A model generated the notes under the pieces. It saw only the letters and a list, made by a program, of their open reading frames with translations. It had not been told where the DNA came from and did not search any database. Below, one piece after another: positions 1 through 13,600 of a stretch of 64,000 nt of DNA. The stretch comes from Seriola aureovittata (Eukaryota > Chordata > Actinopteri > Carangiformes > Carangidae), in NCBI RefSeq assembly GCF_021018895.1, contig NC_079368.1, positions 12,489,001-12,553,000 on the forward strand. Direction: 5' to 3'. Position 1 is the stretch's first letter. Each line of letters begins with the position of its first letter. The position numbers were made by a program, and so were the translations under genes.

Positions 1-1421
1 GATGGGACTCTTTCATCCTTGAGTACAAAATCCCCTGCAGATCCCACCATGATTTTCTTCAGTATGGACTATGGTAGGTTTAGTAAACTGTATTCAATAA
101 AAGACTGAATGTATCCTCTGTATGACCAGTTTTATGAGTGGAAATCATTTCTTTCAACAATACTGTATGTAGCCTGACATAGAAGCCTTAACAGTTCAGT
201 TGTAGAGTTACTTTTACACCACTAGGTGGAGACAGATGAACAAGAAACCTAGCAAAGTTTATGTTGGGTGTGTAATGATTGTGAAGGAGTTTCAATAGGC
301 TTTTATTTGCAAGTTCAGAGCCCTGACAGGAATTAAGCAAATGCATGAACAAAGATTCATAGTGTAGAAAGAGATAAATAGTTGAAAGTTTAAATGTATG
401 TCGTGTGAAATGCATGGTGTGTTGCTTGGTCTGTTTATGCATGTGAACATGTATATACTCACTGTATATGTGTATATAGGGATGGGCTGGAAGATAACCA
501 TGCTGGTACTAAGCTCTTTGGCTCTGGTACTGGGAACTGTTATTCTTATCCTCAATGTTTACTCCAATAGGTGAGTGCCTAAACAGACGAATAACACATG
601 TGAAAGTAGACATTTTATTTTCATAGATTTACTTTTGAAAAGATAAGTGGATTCATTAATTAGATAACAACATAACATTAATTAAGTGTCATTTTGTAGA
701 TCAGTTAATCATTTATCTGGTAAAAAAAAAAAAAAAAAAGCCAACATTTTACTGGTAACAGCTTCTCAGGCAAGATTTTGCTTATTTTTTCTCTTTTATT
801 CATTGTAATTTGGATACATTCGAGTTGTGTGTGTGTGTGTGTGTGTGTGGGTGTTTTTTTTCATGATTTTGGTCTCTAAGTAATTTGGGTTGGCCATTTG
901 ACATTTGAGTGAAATGAGTTAATTGAAACACAAGAACATAAACACAAAACAGACTGCAATACACACTGGATACCCATATCCAATAACCCTAACCAATTTA
1001 AAAAAAACTTTTTTTTAATTTAATTTTCATATTTTAAACAAAAAATGTATGAAACCCAATTTGAAAACATAGAGCCTAGTTGAATGAAGATACAACACTT
1101 TATACAAAACCTTACTGGTGGAGAAAAATGTGAGAAATATATTGAGTAAAACATTTTAAAAAGCTGAAGTGAAATGTTATGTGTCCACTCACTTTCTGCC
1201 TTTTTCTGTCTTGCTGTGCCAGAAGGAAGAAGGTGGTGTGTGTTTTGAAGTCATACACTGTGAGGCCAGAGGTTAGTGTTCCTGGGTCCCCGGTGCCTAG
1301 TGAAAGGGCCCCACTGACAGAGCACGCCATGCGCCTCCCACACTCCTCCCCCACTTTACAACGTGGAGAAATCCTGATTGAGTGGAAGGACGGCACTGTA
1401 ACTCCACTGTACGAGGCCTGA
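1..1421 (+). CDS. C-terminal part of an unrecognised single-pass membrane protein (three exons)
   Basis: Three coding exons join in frame: 1-73 (continues left of the window), 480-570 and 1223-1421, giving the last 120 residues and a TGA stop. The first ends at a GTAGGT donor, the second is flanked by ATAG and GTGAGT, and the third follows a pyrimidine-rich GCCAG acceptor; phases match at both joins. The middle exon encodes one hydrophobic helix (starting GWKITMLVLSS, about 27 residues) ending in an Asn-Arg-Arg-Arg-Lys-Lys stop-transfer cluster. The last exon is a cytoplasmic tail of about 65 residues with a Pro/Ser-rich middle and an acidic end, EILIEWKDGTVTPLYEA. This looks like the end of a type I membrane protein whose ectodomain lies to the left. 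I do not recognise the family and assign no function. AATAAA at 1827 is a plausible poly(A) signal. Confidence 0.72.
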
Positions 1422-1826
1422 AGGTTGTACTGTTATGTTTGGACATGCAAGCGGGATTGGTTTATTTAGTTCTTAAGAAATTGTATGCATGCTTTGTCCT
1501 GAATGTGTCTGAAGGCAAATCTGTTGTCAACAGAAAAAAAATTGGCAAAATAAGATTTCAGTATTTTAAGACTGTTGGCATCAAAAGATACTAAGCAAAC
1601 TCTTACTGGTGTACTCTGGACTATTTCATAAAATGTAAAGTTCATGGCCCATTATCAGACAGTTTTTGTGGGGCTTAGCTGCCAGAGGAAGATAAAAGCT
1701 GTTGTGAGGCTGCCAGAATAAAAAACGTATGAGCTGTACTGTAAGTTTTCAAAGATACTGACTCTTGAGTCCTGACCTCTTGTGTTGGACATCTGAAGAA
1801 TTGCTAGTAGGATGAAAGGTCTGTAA

Positions 1827-1832
1827 AATAAA
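1827..1832 (+). terminator. candidate poly(A) signal of the membrane-protein gene
   Basis: AATAAA lies about 400 bases after the stop codon at 1421. It is the first canonical hexamer on the plus strand there. Later AATAAA copies (for example near 2891) could also be used. Confidence 0.45.
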
Positions 1833-4800
1833 TGTTTAAGCATTCAGCCGTTGTTTGTAGACCTACTATAAGTACAATTTAAGAGCTCAACAAAGCCACC
1901 AATAGCAAAGGCCTTAAGTTGGATAAACACTTGAGAAACTAATCTTTATTTGCCAAGGCCTAAACTATATGAAGATCTGATCATGTAGTTCCAGTTTGAT
2001 GTTGAACACTATTGTGCTGTGGGGTCAGCTCAGGTGTCTCTTTACATACAGTGAAGGGACAGTGAATAGGAAAGTGGTCTCAGATCCCACTGTATTTCAA
2101 GAATTTAAAAGGTCTAGAGGTAATCATTGACAGTGTGCTGATTTTTCATTCAAAGAGATTCATAACAACATAGCACGACACACCCTAAGCTCCTGAGACT
2201 CGCACCCTTAATATTAGGATTAGTAGGCTATTATGGGAAAGTATAATTACTGTTGTGTTGCAACTTACTTTACTATGTTGTGTTGCAAGAAACACGGTAT
2301 GGTGAAAGTTGTTTTCATAACATAATTCAGGATTATTTAGTTTCAAGTGCATATCATATTTCCAAAGAAAATATTACCCTAGTTTAAACAGGAAATGTTA
2401 GTAGTCTGGCACTGTATAATTAGTACTGTTCATTTCATGATGCACTTTGCTTTGATACTGACCATACATAAACTTGTATTGATTTACATTGTTACTTGAG
2501 TGTACTTATAATGTACCATAGACTTGAGCATAACGGTTCGTTCTTGACCTTGTAAACAGCAGTTGACAAAACAAACTCCACTCAAGGGCCACTTACTAAC
2601 TTTTTCTGGGGTTTTCAACTATATCACACTGTATTCATCAGGAGATAGAGTTTGCTCAGCAATAACTGAACTGTAGAAGTTTAAACTTTCCATTATTCTT
2701 GTTGAGCACTTCTCATCCTTCGAAGTTCACCATGATACGCTTGAAAGCTCCAGAAGCACTTTCAGTGGAGACTCTTTTGTCCACTATCATTGATGTTTTG
2801 GTTTTTCTGTGTGGAAACCTGGTACACCATCAATTAGTTGTAAATGTGTTAGTTTTTTAACTGAAAGGTTTTTTTAAAACTGTGAACTACCTAATAAAAT
2901 AGCATATATACCTGACTTGCTTTTACAAGTGTTACACGATGTATTGAGTAAAGCTTATGTTATTTTGTGTTTAATGTACATCAGCAACCCCTTTCCCATG
3001 GATTGTTATCCAGAGTGAGGCGGAAAGGGAATGACTGCTGATAAAAGTCACTGTTTATAGTAATTGCATCAAAAAGTCTGTAAGGATGCAGTAATCATAG
3101 ATATGTTGACGGCGATGGCTCCAGAGAACATGGCATTTCCTTGTGGCATGGAAACTTCCCAGCTGGAGGAGTCTGTTTACAACTGTACAACCAAAAGGCT
3201 GTTTTACAGTTTTTTTTGTTGTTGTTTTTCGGGGAGGGGGGGGGGTCTGTTGTTCGGCAGGTTCATTTGATCTCCTGTATTTTAACAATAATGAGGAGAT
3301 TTGAACCAAACACTGCACAGAGTGAAAGAACATAACTGTGTTTTACATTTAAAACTTCTGCTTTGTGAAAAGTGCATTTGCAGCCAGTACTTCAGCCTCT
3401 GTTATATGCGTTTTTAATGGACATTTTTGTATTTTTTTTTTAGAAAAAGTAACACCAAACCTAGAGCTGACACCCCGTCTCCCCTGCTGGTAGTGTTTAT
3501 ACTAATGAGAGGGCACGAAGTTTACTGACAGAACACAGCACCCTGAAAATGACATGGCATCCTACACCCTTCTAAACCACATCCACATGCCAGACAAGAA
3601 AAAAACAGGTTATTTACAGTCTTTCTTTTTTTTTCTGAGAAGGAATCATTGTTTAATGCCACAACAATCGTTCAGTATTTGTGTTTATTTAGTCTTGAAC
3701 CTGTGTGTAGTTTTACCATACTTTACTACTTTACTCACTTGTGGTAGAGTTGCCACACAGATAACAATAGAGTACATATTTGGAAAGTTCATTAATGTCT
3801 TGTCTATACTCCAGCAATGGATTTGAAAAGAAAAAAAAAGGAGGGTAGAGGATAAAGAGCTCATTCAGCCATATAATTTAAGGTTGTTTACATACACACG
3901 GTGTGAATAGTGTAGGAATCATAACCTGCCCATTTTTCTCCTGCACAATACTGGACTTTAGGGTGCTCATGTGAACATTCTCAGACACCCTTAAAGCTAA
4001 GTCAGTGGTTTGACCAGATTGTCATTGTTTCCTTCCAAATGTGGTGTGCCAGAGCACTGAGCCAGAACAACAGAGTGCCACTGTCCAAATACTAACAGGC
4101 TGCACTGTATGTGCACAGACATGTCATTTTGCAGGTGAGGCAGGAGAAGGAGGTGGGAGTGACCCCTGTATGAATAAGAGGTGTGACTGACTGACTCAGC
4201 ACTTTCAATAACCGGCAGATAGATTGTATCTGGTTTCATACTCCCTCCCTTATTCAGGTCAGGCCATTTGCAAACCATTATGATAAACATTTTTAAATGT
4301 TTTTTCTTTTTTTTTTTTACATGTAGCATTGATGAGGTGATCTGTCCACTGGTTGAAAAAAAAAGCTTACCATGAAATAAGACTGGCACAAAAACATGTA
4401 ACATATTGCAGAATATATAATAGAAGTAGAGGATCATAAGAACAGTGGCACTGTATAAGAAAAAAAGAAATAATGTAGAGCAAGTTTTGCTGATCAATTT
4501 TAAGACTTTAAAATGCTGAATACACTTGCTTATATTGCTCATGGTTGCTAGAGACTCTGTTATTTCCCAATCCTCCCAAAGTATCCCTCAATCACCAGGA
4601 TATATTGCTGTTGGGAAAAGAGTCTCCTGACTGGAAAGTAACCACAGTAATATCCTGCTCATCTCTAAGCGTCTTAGTCATACCACATGGTATGACTGAG
4701 GTACCAGCTGAAACAGACTTCCTGAGGCCACCTTGACCTTCGTATGACCTGTCAGAAAAGTAGAATGTGTCTCCTAGATGAATACCAATCACCCAACGGG

Positions 4801-5525
4801 AAACAGTTAAAAATCCTTGCACTGTAAACTGGTGTGAAAAGCACTGAAGACCTAGATGAAAGGGAGGAGACAACAAGAGGAAGGAACAGAAGCAACAATA
4901 AACAGATGTGTTCTTAGGACTCCAGATTTATGAGCATCCTCTATTTCCTTCTCACCAATGCACAATGGCCACTTCTCAATTGAATTCCAAACCCCCCCCC
5001 CCCCCCCCCAAAAAAAAAATGTGCAAACATCTTGTAAGCACTTGGTTGTTGTTTTTGTTTTGTTTCTGTCTTCATCACAGTCATTGACTGAGACTCACAG
5101 GATAAAGGAAATGATATATGTCTTAAAAACACTTGTGTTTTTATTGTGGATGTCAAAAATCTCACATTTTTCAAATTCTGTTCAACAATAACAGTTGCAA
5201 CTTAAAAACATTTTAGTTGGTTTTTATTTTGCTCAAAATCTTACTGTTACACTGGACTGAACTGCTACAACTCCAAAAACTAATCATATCGCAAATTTGT
5301 GTATTTATATCTGCCCTGTTTTACTATTCATTCAAGAATTATGGCAGCTGTAGATAAACTATTGCCAACTCTAATAGGTATATTAACCAAAAATGCTGAA
5401 TAGCTGGGTTAAATTTGAGAAATGTTGGCAAGCTTTATTGGCAAAAAGTAGAAAGAAAATGTTGCACAAGCTTCAAAATAATACAGCCAATACATGTTGA
5501 AAAGGAAATTCCATTTAACTAGTGT

Positions 5526-5644
<119 letters not shown>

Positions 5645-6035
5645 TGCCGTTACTGCTGTTGGTGTGTTGGTGTGGCGGGGTTAATTAAGTTTCTGAGTAA
5701 ATGCAGTTTGGCTTGCTCATGTAAATTCGGGTGTTAGTGCCTCATCACAGTCTGCAAAAGTGGTGTATTGAACTTGATGTTAGCTGTCTGTTATTTGGAT
5801 TCACTGTGGCTTTAAAGCTTCACAGTAAATTCTGCTGTTATCACACATGGCCTGCACATGTGTACCAGCTCTTCCCTCAGGTGTTTCATACTGTTTTTAA
5901 CAAAACAGGCCATTAGTGTCCCAGTCTGAACCAGACACTCTGTACAACTGTGTGAGATACATTTTACTGCTCTGTAAAACATAGGGTGAAAGTTGTTTGA
6001 ACTTACCAGGGCAATTCACCTTTAATATAGAAACT

Positions 6036-6038
6036 TTT

Positions 6039-6106
<68 letters not shown>

Positions 6107-6108
6107 TC
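6036..6108. repeat. (TTTC)n microsatellite
   Basis: About 18 near-perfect tetranucleotide TTTC units, giving a polypurine/polypyrimidine tract. Confidence 0.97.
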
Positions 6109-6225
6109 ATCGTTTCTTTACCAGACAACCAAACATTGCAATATAACAATAAGAAAGTTAAAGAATGTCAGTTTTCCCACCTATCCATCAACTTGTTTTT
6201 CCTGTTAAAGTGTGTTATACTATGC

Positions 6226-6356
6226 TCACCAGGTGCAAATAGTTCAATGAGATTCAAGCATGCAGGAGGCCAAGGGATATAAATGAGATTTCACAGGTAT
6301 CCTCAATACCAAACCCCGTAAAAAGGAATAAACTTGGTATGTGAGATGTTATTTTG
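6226..6356 (+). repeat. dispersed repeat, copy A
   Basis: This segment shares an ordered series of words with 7760-7862: CCAGGTGCAAAT, then ATGAGA, then AAGTGAGAT/AAATGAGAT, then AGGTAT, then ACTTGGTATGTGA. Both copies are in the same orientation. The copies differ by many substitutions and an indel of roughly 20 bases, so this is an old interspersed repeat of unknown class. Confidence 0.6.
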
Positions 6357-7759
6357 AAGGTATTATATTGGTTTTGCATGAAAGCATTCTGTTTTGACAC
6401 CAAGGGATACTTTTTTTTTTTGTTACACCAGGCCTTCATGGGATCTTGGACTGCTCTTTGCCACAAAATGTAATGTTAGAGGCTTATGTGCCTTGCCACT
6501 GTGATTATTATAACCTTACTCGTGTTTTTTCTTGTAAAACAGAGGAACTGCTGAAACAAGCAGCATTGTCTTTAATGTTATTTCCTCACTAACATTTTTC
6601 GGCCACATAAGAAATTACATTGACAGAGATATCTCAACCATTTCTGTCTGTACATCAGAAATGATCTGTATGTGCAGATGTTCATCGCTCACCAAAACCC
6701 TTGTTTATGCATTCAACTGAAGTTGCATACATGTCTTAACTAAAGATTATAGCTGCCACATTTGGAGCTTAATCTTACAGACTTCAAGAATGGAAAAGAC
6801 AAAATAATTGCTGTAACAACAGGCCTATGTTACAAACCTGGTCTAATGGTCGAATTCCACTGGAGCCTCAGGCAGAATGGTGATAGAGACAGATTACACA
6901 TGTCCACAGTCATACTGTTGGTGAGTGCTGCTTGAATCACCAGGATTGTACTGGTGGTTTTGCATGTTTTAACCCATTTCTGTAACTGTAGATTTTGTAT
7001 ACATAACATTACTGCTAATAAGCTTCCAAAGCATGACTAGATTTGTTTAGAGGAATTTCCTTCGTTCCAGGGAAACATTGTTCATTTTATGACGGTATCA
7101 TTTTCACTGCAGCCACCTTGCAGAAACTTGAGTTTTTAAAAAAATTTCATTCCATGTTGTGAGGAGCTGTTTTGAATATTCTTGCTGCTGATTCTTTTTG
7201 TTCAAACATGTCCCAAAAAACCCCATCAGGCAACAAAAGTCTGGCTTTGATTCTTTGAGTCATCATGAGTGTGATGCTGTTCGTCTGCTGGTGTTGACAT
7301 TTTGGTTAAAGATGCTTATTTACTTTCTTGCTGAGAGTTAAATCAGAAGCCACTGCCATTTTCTTGTGCATTAAGTATGGAACTAGAGCATGTGATTAGC
7401 TAAGCTTAGCATTAAGACTGGAAGCTGAAGGTTCATAAATACACCTTGCTAGCACCTTAGAAAGAAATACAAACACAGAGTAAATTGTGGTTTTTACATT
7501 TGATTGTGTTTAGGATTAAACAAGCAAGACAAAATGTGTTACGCGGTGTTGGAAAGCAAATTTTTGAACTTTGAATCCCCTTGTCTCCACTCTTTATGTG
7601 ACACTAAGCTCCATACTTAATGCACAGACAACATTCTCTCATCTCATCTAAGTCTCAACAAGAAAGCAAATAAGCATTAGTTTCGCAACTAATTTTCACA
7701 ACAGCATGACCATATCAAAATAGTTTTGATTAAAACAAATAATTGAATGAATGAAATCT

Positions 7760-7862
7760 TCCCAGGTGCAAATGTTTTCATGAGACTCCCCAGTCTAGGG
7801 AACATAAGTGAGATTTTTAGGTATAGGAAGGAATATACTTGGTATGTGACATGCTTATAATT
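7760..7862 (+). repeat. dispersed repeat, copy B
   Basis: Diverged partner of the repeat at 6226-6356, in the same orientation and about 1.5 kb away. It lacks a stretch after the AGGTATA word that copy A keeps. Confidence 0.6.
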
Positions 7863-9192
7863 ACAAGAATTAAGTGAGAGTGACACAACTGTGACCTAAT
7901 ATTTATACATTAATCTACCTCCAGTTTTCAAATTAGCTTTTTAATGAATATATGAAGTAAATCACCTTTTAAGTCGCAATTTTCCAAACTTGTTGGCAAA
8001 CAGCTGGTACAGAGCAACACTTGAAGTGACGTTTGAGCCACCTGGCAAATCTAAGTGGAATCTTCACTCTCTTTTCGCTGTGCAACTCCTGACGGAAACA
8101 TCTGCCTCTAGTTACTAGATACTAAACTGTGTTCACTGGCTAGATGCTTACTTTGTCTGTCTGCCATTTGGTGCTGGCCAGGTTGAGTATAGTGCCTGAA
8201 AACAGCTGCCTGCAGTGGCCAAAAAAGACACTGATGAGAGCAGAGAGAGTGAATCAAAACAGTAGAGTTAACTGAATTCACATACAAATACTGATGTGAT
8301 CCATTGTTATAATCCATAGATCTAGCTTTACACTTTAAGGTGTTGTGTTAAACCTATCTATGTTGTCAATTTATTGCATTTCTAAAATAAAATTCTGAGT
8401 TGATTGATTGAAATCTTCAAGATGAAAAAAAATCTGATAACCCTGTCTGTTTTGATAATAACAATGCCATGAAGTTTTTCTTTTGAGACTCAAGTAATCT
8501 CTTCTACACATGCAAGGTGACCTGCTAAGACCTGTTGGAAGTAATTGTAGAAACCTGCTGATTCATTTTGGCTTGCCAGAATCCAAACACCAAACTGCAA
8601 GAACAGATTTGCCCTTTGTATGATATTCTGTTCAGAAATTAATCACTGAATGGGCGTATTAAGGTGGATAAAGAGCAAACCTGTTCAAATGTCTTTGTGT
8701 TTTGATGATAAATGACAAGTATGCAAAAGTTTCTATCAAAAGGAACCTTTGGCATGGAGGACCAGGGCCGATTTGATTTAAGCACTGAAGGACGCTGGCC
8801 CAGTTCTGGTCTGTGGATACTGAGCTATGCTTGGAAATAAAGCGCAGCCTTGAAATAGCAGTATAAAATACTGCTGTGCACTGCATAATGATGGAGCAGG
8901 TCTCCTTTTGGGAACAGAAAATCCCTATTAAAGAGCATAGCTGAGTGAATGGAGAGATCACTTTGTGTAGTTCTGTTTCCTGCTTAGCTCTTAACTCTGA
9001 ACTCTGCTGCTATACCCTTAACTCTCAAGAATCACAAAAACATGCATATACCAACAGATTTTGGAGCATTTTTTAAGCTGATTTTCACAGATATATTATC
9101 TCTTTAGTGACCTTGAAAGTTCCCACCACATTCAATTTCTATTCATTCTCATATAAAAAACTTCCGAATAACAATATTGCAACCCAAGCTTC

Positions 9193-9333
9193 TTTTTTTA
9201 AGTGATTTTTTGCCTTTATTGTGATAGAGACAGTGAGAGAGGTGATGACGGGTTGGATTTGAACCTATGGCTGCTGCTGTTAGGACTAAGCCTATGTAGT
9301 ATGCACCCTGCCAGGTGAGCCACTGGGGCACCC
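9193..9333 (-). mobile_element. tRNA-derived SINE, about 140 bp
   Basis: Read on the minus strand, the element starts GGGTGCCCCAGTGGCTCACC, has an A-box-like TGGCTCACCTGG, and about 50 bases on a B-box-like GGTTCAAATCC. It ends in an ATAAAGGCAAAAAATC body and an A-rich tail. This is the layout of a tRNA-headed SINE and resembles a family I recognise as common in teleosts. No clear target-site duplication remains. Confidence 0.7.
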
Positions 9334-9633
9334 TGTGACCCTAGGTTCTTGAAAACTAATGAATTTGAAAACTAAATAGCACCAAACCAATTAATTCAAT
9401 CTGCTTAGTCTTCCCCAAAGTATCATCTGACCCAATGTTGTCCCACCACAAGCAGTGCAATCTGGGCTGCTTACATAGAGGTGCAACTTCTTAGTTTGTC
9501 CAACTGAATTGTTTTCTGATGTAATCTGGTTAGGGCCTCCCCCAGAAATGAGAGGCAATTGTGACAAACAAGAAAAAAAGCAATAACAAGAGAGTAACAT
9601 GAGCCGCATGCCTGCAACAATAAAAAACAAAAC

Positions 9634-9639
9634 TTTATT
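9634..9639 (-). terminator. aqp3: poly(A) signal of aqp3
   Basis: TTTATT on the plus strand (AATAAA on the minus strand) lies about 1.06 kb beyond the aqp3 stop codon. The stretch between holds no other supported gene and is read as the aqp3 3' UTR. Confidence 0.6.
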
Positions 9640-10697
9640 GTATCAATACAAAAGCATTTCCACTCAACCTACATACAAAATATAAAGGTGCTCACAGTCC
9701 AGGTTAGCACCCAATCATGGAGTCATACACAAGAAACAAACACGTGAACAGGCATAACAAATGAACATAACGATTTTAGTTGCTGTACAAATAAGATAAC
9801 TGTTAACATACATCTGATATTTTCAAACATGAAACTACACGGCCACAATGGCTTTCGAAAGCACTTGGTTCATGCAAAGGGTAAATAGTCAAGTTTGGTA
9901 GTCGATGACATCACAATAGTTTGTGAGCTTGTTTAGGAATTGCTGGTCAGGCCTTTTACAGGGCAAAGAGAGTATATAAAAAGACAGCAGCTTTAATATG
10001 GCCGCTTTAAGATGGCACTGGTGAAGTGAAGAATGCTGTGGGAAGGATGCAGCCTCACCACCATCTGTCAGCTCTAAACAAGAGCGGTCTACATAGATAT
10101 TATCATTTCTCTCGGTGTGCTATATTCTCAAGCAGGTATTCACTGACAGTTATTTGAGCATCCAGGTTCCAAGTTTTAAATTTTAATTTCCCAATTTTCT
10201 GGCAATTTCCCTGAATTCAAATCTTACCATTGAAAGGCTCCGGACTAACAAAATGCATAGAAATTCTTTTGGAAAGATGTGCATCTCTCTAGGTATGTCT
10301 ATTGCATATAAGTGTGCAAAACTATTTAAAAAAAGTGATATAACACTACATTAGTATGGAGCATACAATACTGTTTAAACCAGAGTGTGATAGACACTAA
10401 GAGCCAAATGTTCATCTCTTTAGAATTAATGTAATTCTGTGTTTCTGAAGTCGTGTTACGCTCCTCTACACTCATATACAATTGTTCCTCTACCATACAA
10501 TACAATCACATGATAATGTAAAGAGAGTGGCCTGTTTTCACATACACACAGTTATATTGGGAGATATCCCAACACCTGTAAAGATGGTCTGTTAAATAAC
10601 AGTTGTGGCTACCACTGTTGTGGAAGGAAAAATGTTGGTGTGTGTATTTACAGAATGTGCATCTTTTAGTGTGTGTAGCGGGATATCTCTGACACAC

Positions 10698-13600
10698 TCA
10701 GTGCATTTCTTTGGTAGCCTTGGTGTTGTTGGCGTTGACATTGGTGAGTCGGACATTTTCCTCCTCTAAGGTCTTTTTGTCACGTACTTCTCCCTCCACA
10801 TGGAAGCCAACCATCAACTGGTAGATGATCACGCCAATGAAGGTGCCAAGGAATGGGGCAAAAGTGGGCACCAGGAACCAGCCCTTTCTAACCCTAAGGA
10901 GTGAAAAAGGAAAGAGATAATTATACAAATTTGCTTTTACCTTGTCCCCAGGCGAACGAGGGACATTAGATGGTGTGCACTGTGAGAGTGTTGCAAAGGA
11001 GTTCAAATTGTGATAAACAATTCATGAGGAAAACCCTTCAAATGCACTCACGTGAAAACTTCACTGCCCCACCCAGCCATAGAGGTGAAAATACGTGGTC
11101 CGAGATCTCTGGCAGGATTGACAGCGTAGCCTGAGTTAAAGCCCATAGACAATCCAATAACCAGAACCACAAATCCCACAGTGAAAGCCTCCAGCCCTTG
11201 GGGGATGGGGTTGTTGTACGGATCCACAATAGCCAGAATACAAACTATTAGCGCTGCTGTGCCAATTATCTGGAGAGAGTAACATAAGAGGAAAAGGTAA
11301 GTGAGAAACTTGAGCTGCAATATCCATATTTGTGAAATTAAAATTGAGTTTATATTTCAAGAGAGTACCTGATCAAAGAAGCCATTGACAATGGTGAGAT
11401 GTTTTCCAGGGTAGGTGGCAAAGATGCCAGCTGTGGCATTAGGCCCAGTCACATTGAAACATCCAGGATGGTCCCACAGGGCATCTAAAGGCATACAAAT
11501 GACAAAATATAACATAAAATATTTTTTGTTCAGGCAGCTATGTACTTAGACTTTGCGAAACCAAAAACATAAATTTGTTCATATACGGTGGTAAATTCGG
11601 CTCTGCATCTGGAGTCGTCTCTTACCGTAGTACATGCCAAAAATGATGGCGGCACCAAAAAATGAACCGATTGTCTGAAAGAGGAAGTACATGGGGAATT
11701 TTCTCCAGCGCTCTCTTCCAAGTAGACACAGGGCAAAGGTCACTGCGGGGTTCAGATGGCCACCTTAAAATGTACACGGTGACAGTATGTCAGTACATAT
11801 GCCATAGACCATGAGCAAAAACCATTACCTAAATAAAGACAAAAATACAGACTAACCCAGACTGATCGATATAAGGGACAAATCAGGTTAAAATGTGGTC
11901 CGACAGACAATCTGTCTGAAAAACGTAATTCTCTGAAAGTACTGATTCCTATGCATCCATAATAAAAAAGAAATGAGTCACTGAGAAATCTAATTTGGAA
12001 GATGTCATTTTAATTTAGTAAAATTAAAAAGAAATTAAAATTGTAAGTAAGATTGTTTGTGTACCTGATACCTGGCCACAGACCAGGATGCCCAGGGTGG
12101 CAGCGAAGCCGAAGGCAAAGTTGACGGTGAGGAACATGCCATGTGAACCGCCACTCAACACCAGCTGGGCCACAGCACCGCAGCCAAACATCTGGAGAAA
12201 AAGAGGTAGGATAACAAGTTTACACTTGTTCCCAATAACTTCCTGTGCACAGACAACAGGTAATCTAATTATGGTGATATGATATGTGTGATTTTAAATT
12301 TAACCTCAAGTGTTAAGGTTCTTGTTCTGTGTGTTTCAGGAAAATAAAAGACAGAAGAGATCAAATGTATTCAGTACCTCTGTGCTGTATGAAAAGAAAA
12401 AAAAAACATGAATACTGTTCATTTAGTGCTTTGTCAGTCAATCAAGGTCAAGTCAAGGACTGAAATGATGCAATGTGATCATTATCAGTGAAACCAGTAA
12501 AACAAAGAGCCATTAAATGAGCTCTACTCAACATTAAATGAGCTCTATTGTGTTCATAACAGGAGTGCAGTAACTGGATGTACAGAAAAGGTCACTGTGT
12601 TGACCCTGACTGTGGGATAAGTGTCACTGCTACTGCCCAGCTGATTCATCTGGGAGAGAAAGAAAGAAAAACCTTTCCACTTTGAATAAGGGAAAAGGAG
12701 AAAACATATGTTTTTTCTTGGGCAAAGTGACCGATGTCTAAAGAAGAAGGGTTTACAGGATGTACAGTACTGCCAAGCAGGTGCCATACTGTGTAATTAC
12801 GTGTTTGTGTGTGTGTGTGTGTATATCCCCATGTCCTCTCTGTATGTGCCTGGTAACAGAGGTATGTGTGGTCCATGCTGAGGCTGCTGCTCTCTAAGCC
12901 CCCTGATGAGGATGCTTTTCAGTCAGACCACACGACTCAGATGTTGAGGTTAGTTTGAGGGAACCACACTCAGAGGGACTGGCGCCTGAAGGTCGTTCAT
13001 CATCACTGGGCTCAGTCTAAACTCTTTTCCACCCCTGATGAGACCAGTACTGGAAAAAACACTACACATATCTACCCCATGCTAGAATTGTGCTTAGCCG
13101 TTTTATTTTTGGAGTGTGGGTGGATGTCTCCCTGGTGTTATGCAACTTTGGACTAGTCTGACGTAAAAATAAAAACTCATGACTTTTCACTTCTTAATGT
13201 CAGAAGCATCAGATTGCAAATGCAGGACCATTACCTTGCAAGTGCCAACTTTGCTACTTAGATCACATTGCACGAGAAAGGTCTCATTTAAATCCAGCAC
13301 TGAAGCCTGGGAGCCACAAGTGTTATTCTTCGCAGCAAACTTACTATGTTGGTGTTGTTATGTTTTAGTTGGTTAACTGCACCCCAGCACTGATTCATCT
13401 GGTCATGCAACCATGCAGCTACTCACAGCTTTTAACACAGTTGGGGAGCTTATAAAAAAAAAAAACCCCAGAGCAGTCAGCCTACTGAAACATACATTTG
13501 GCAATTGTTAAGGAGCTGAAGACAGAAAAAAAAAACTAAACAAAACTGCTGGCTGGGAACCAGTCTCTAAACCACTACCTGCGTGATGTTTTCAGATTCA

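Noticed and set aside
3997..4542. 181-codon minus-strand open frame
   Set aside because: Low complexity (Lys run from poly-T, Phe/Leu-rich), no family, no splice or promoter signals.
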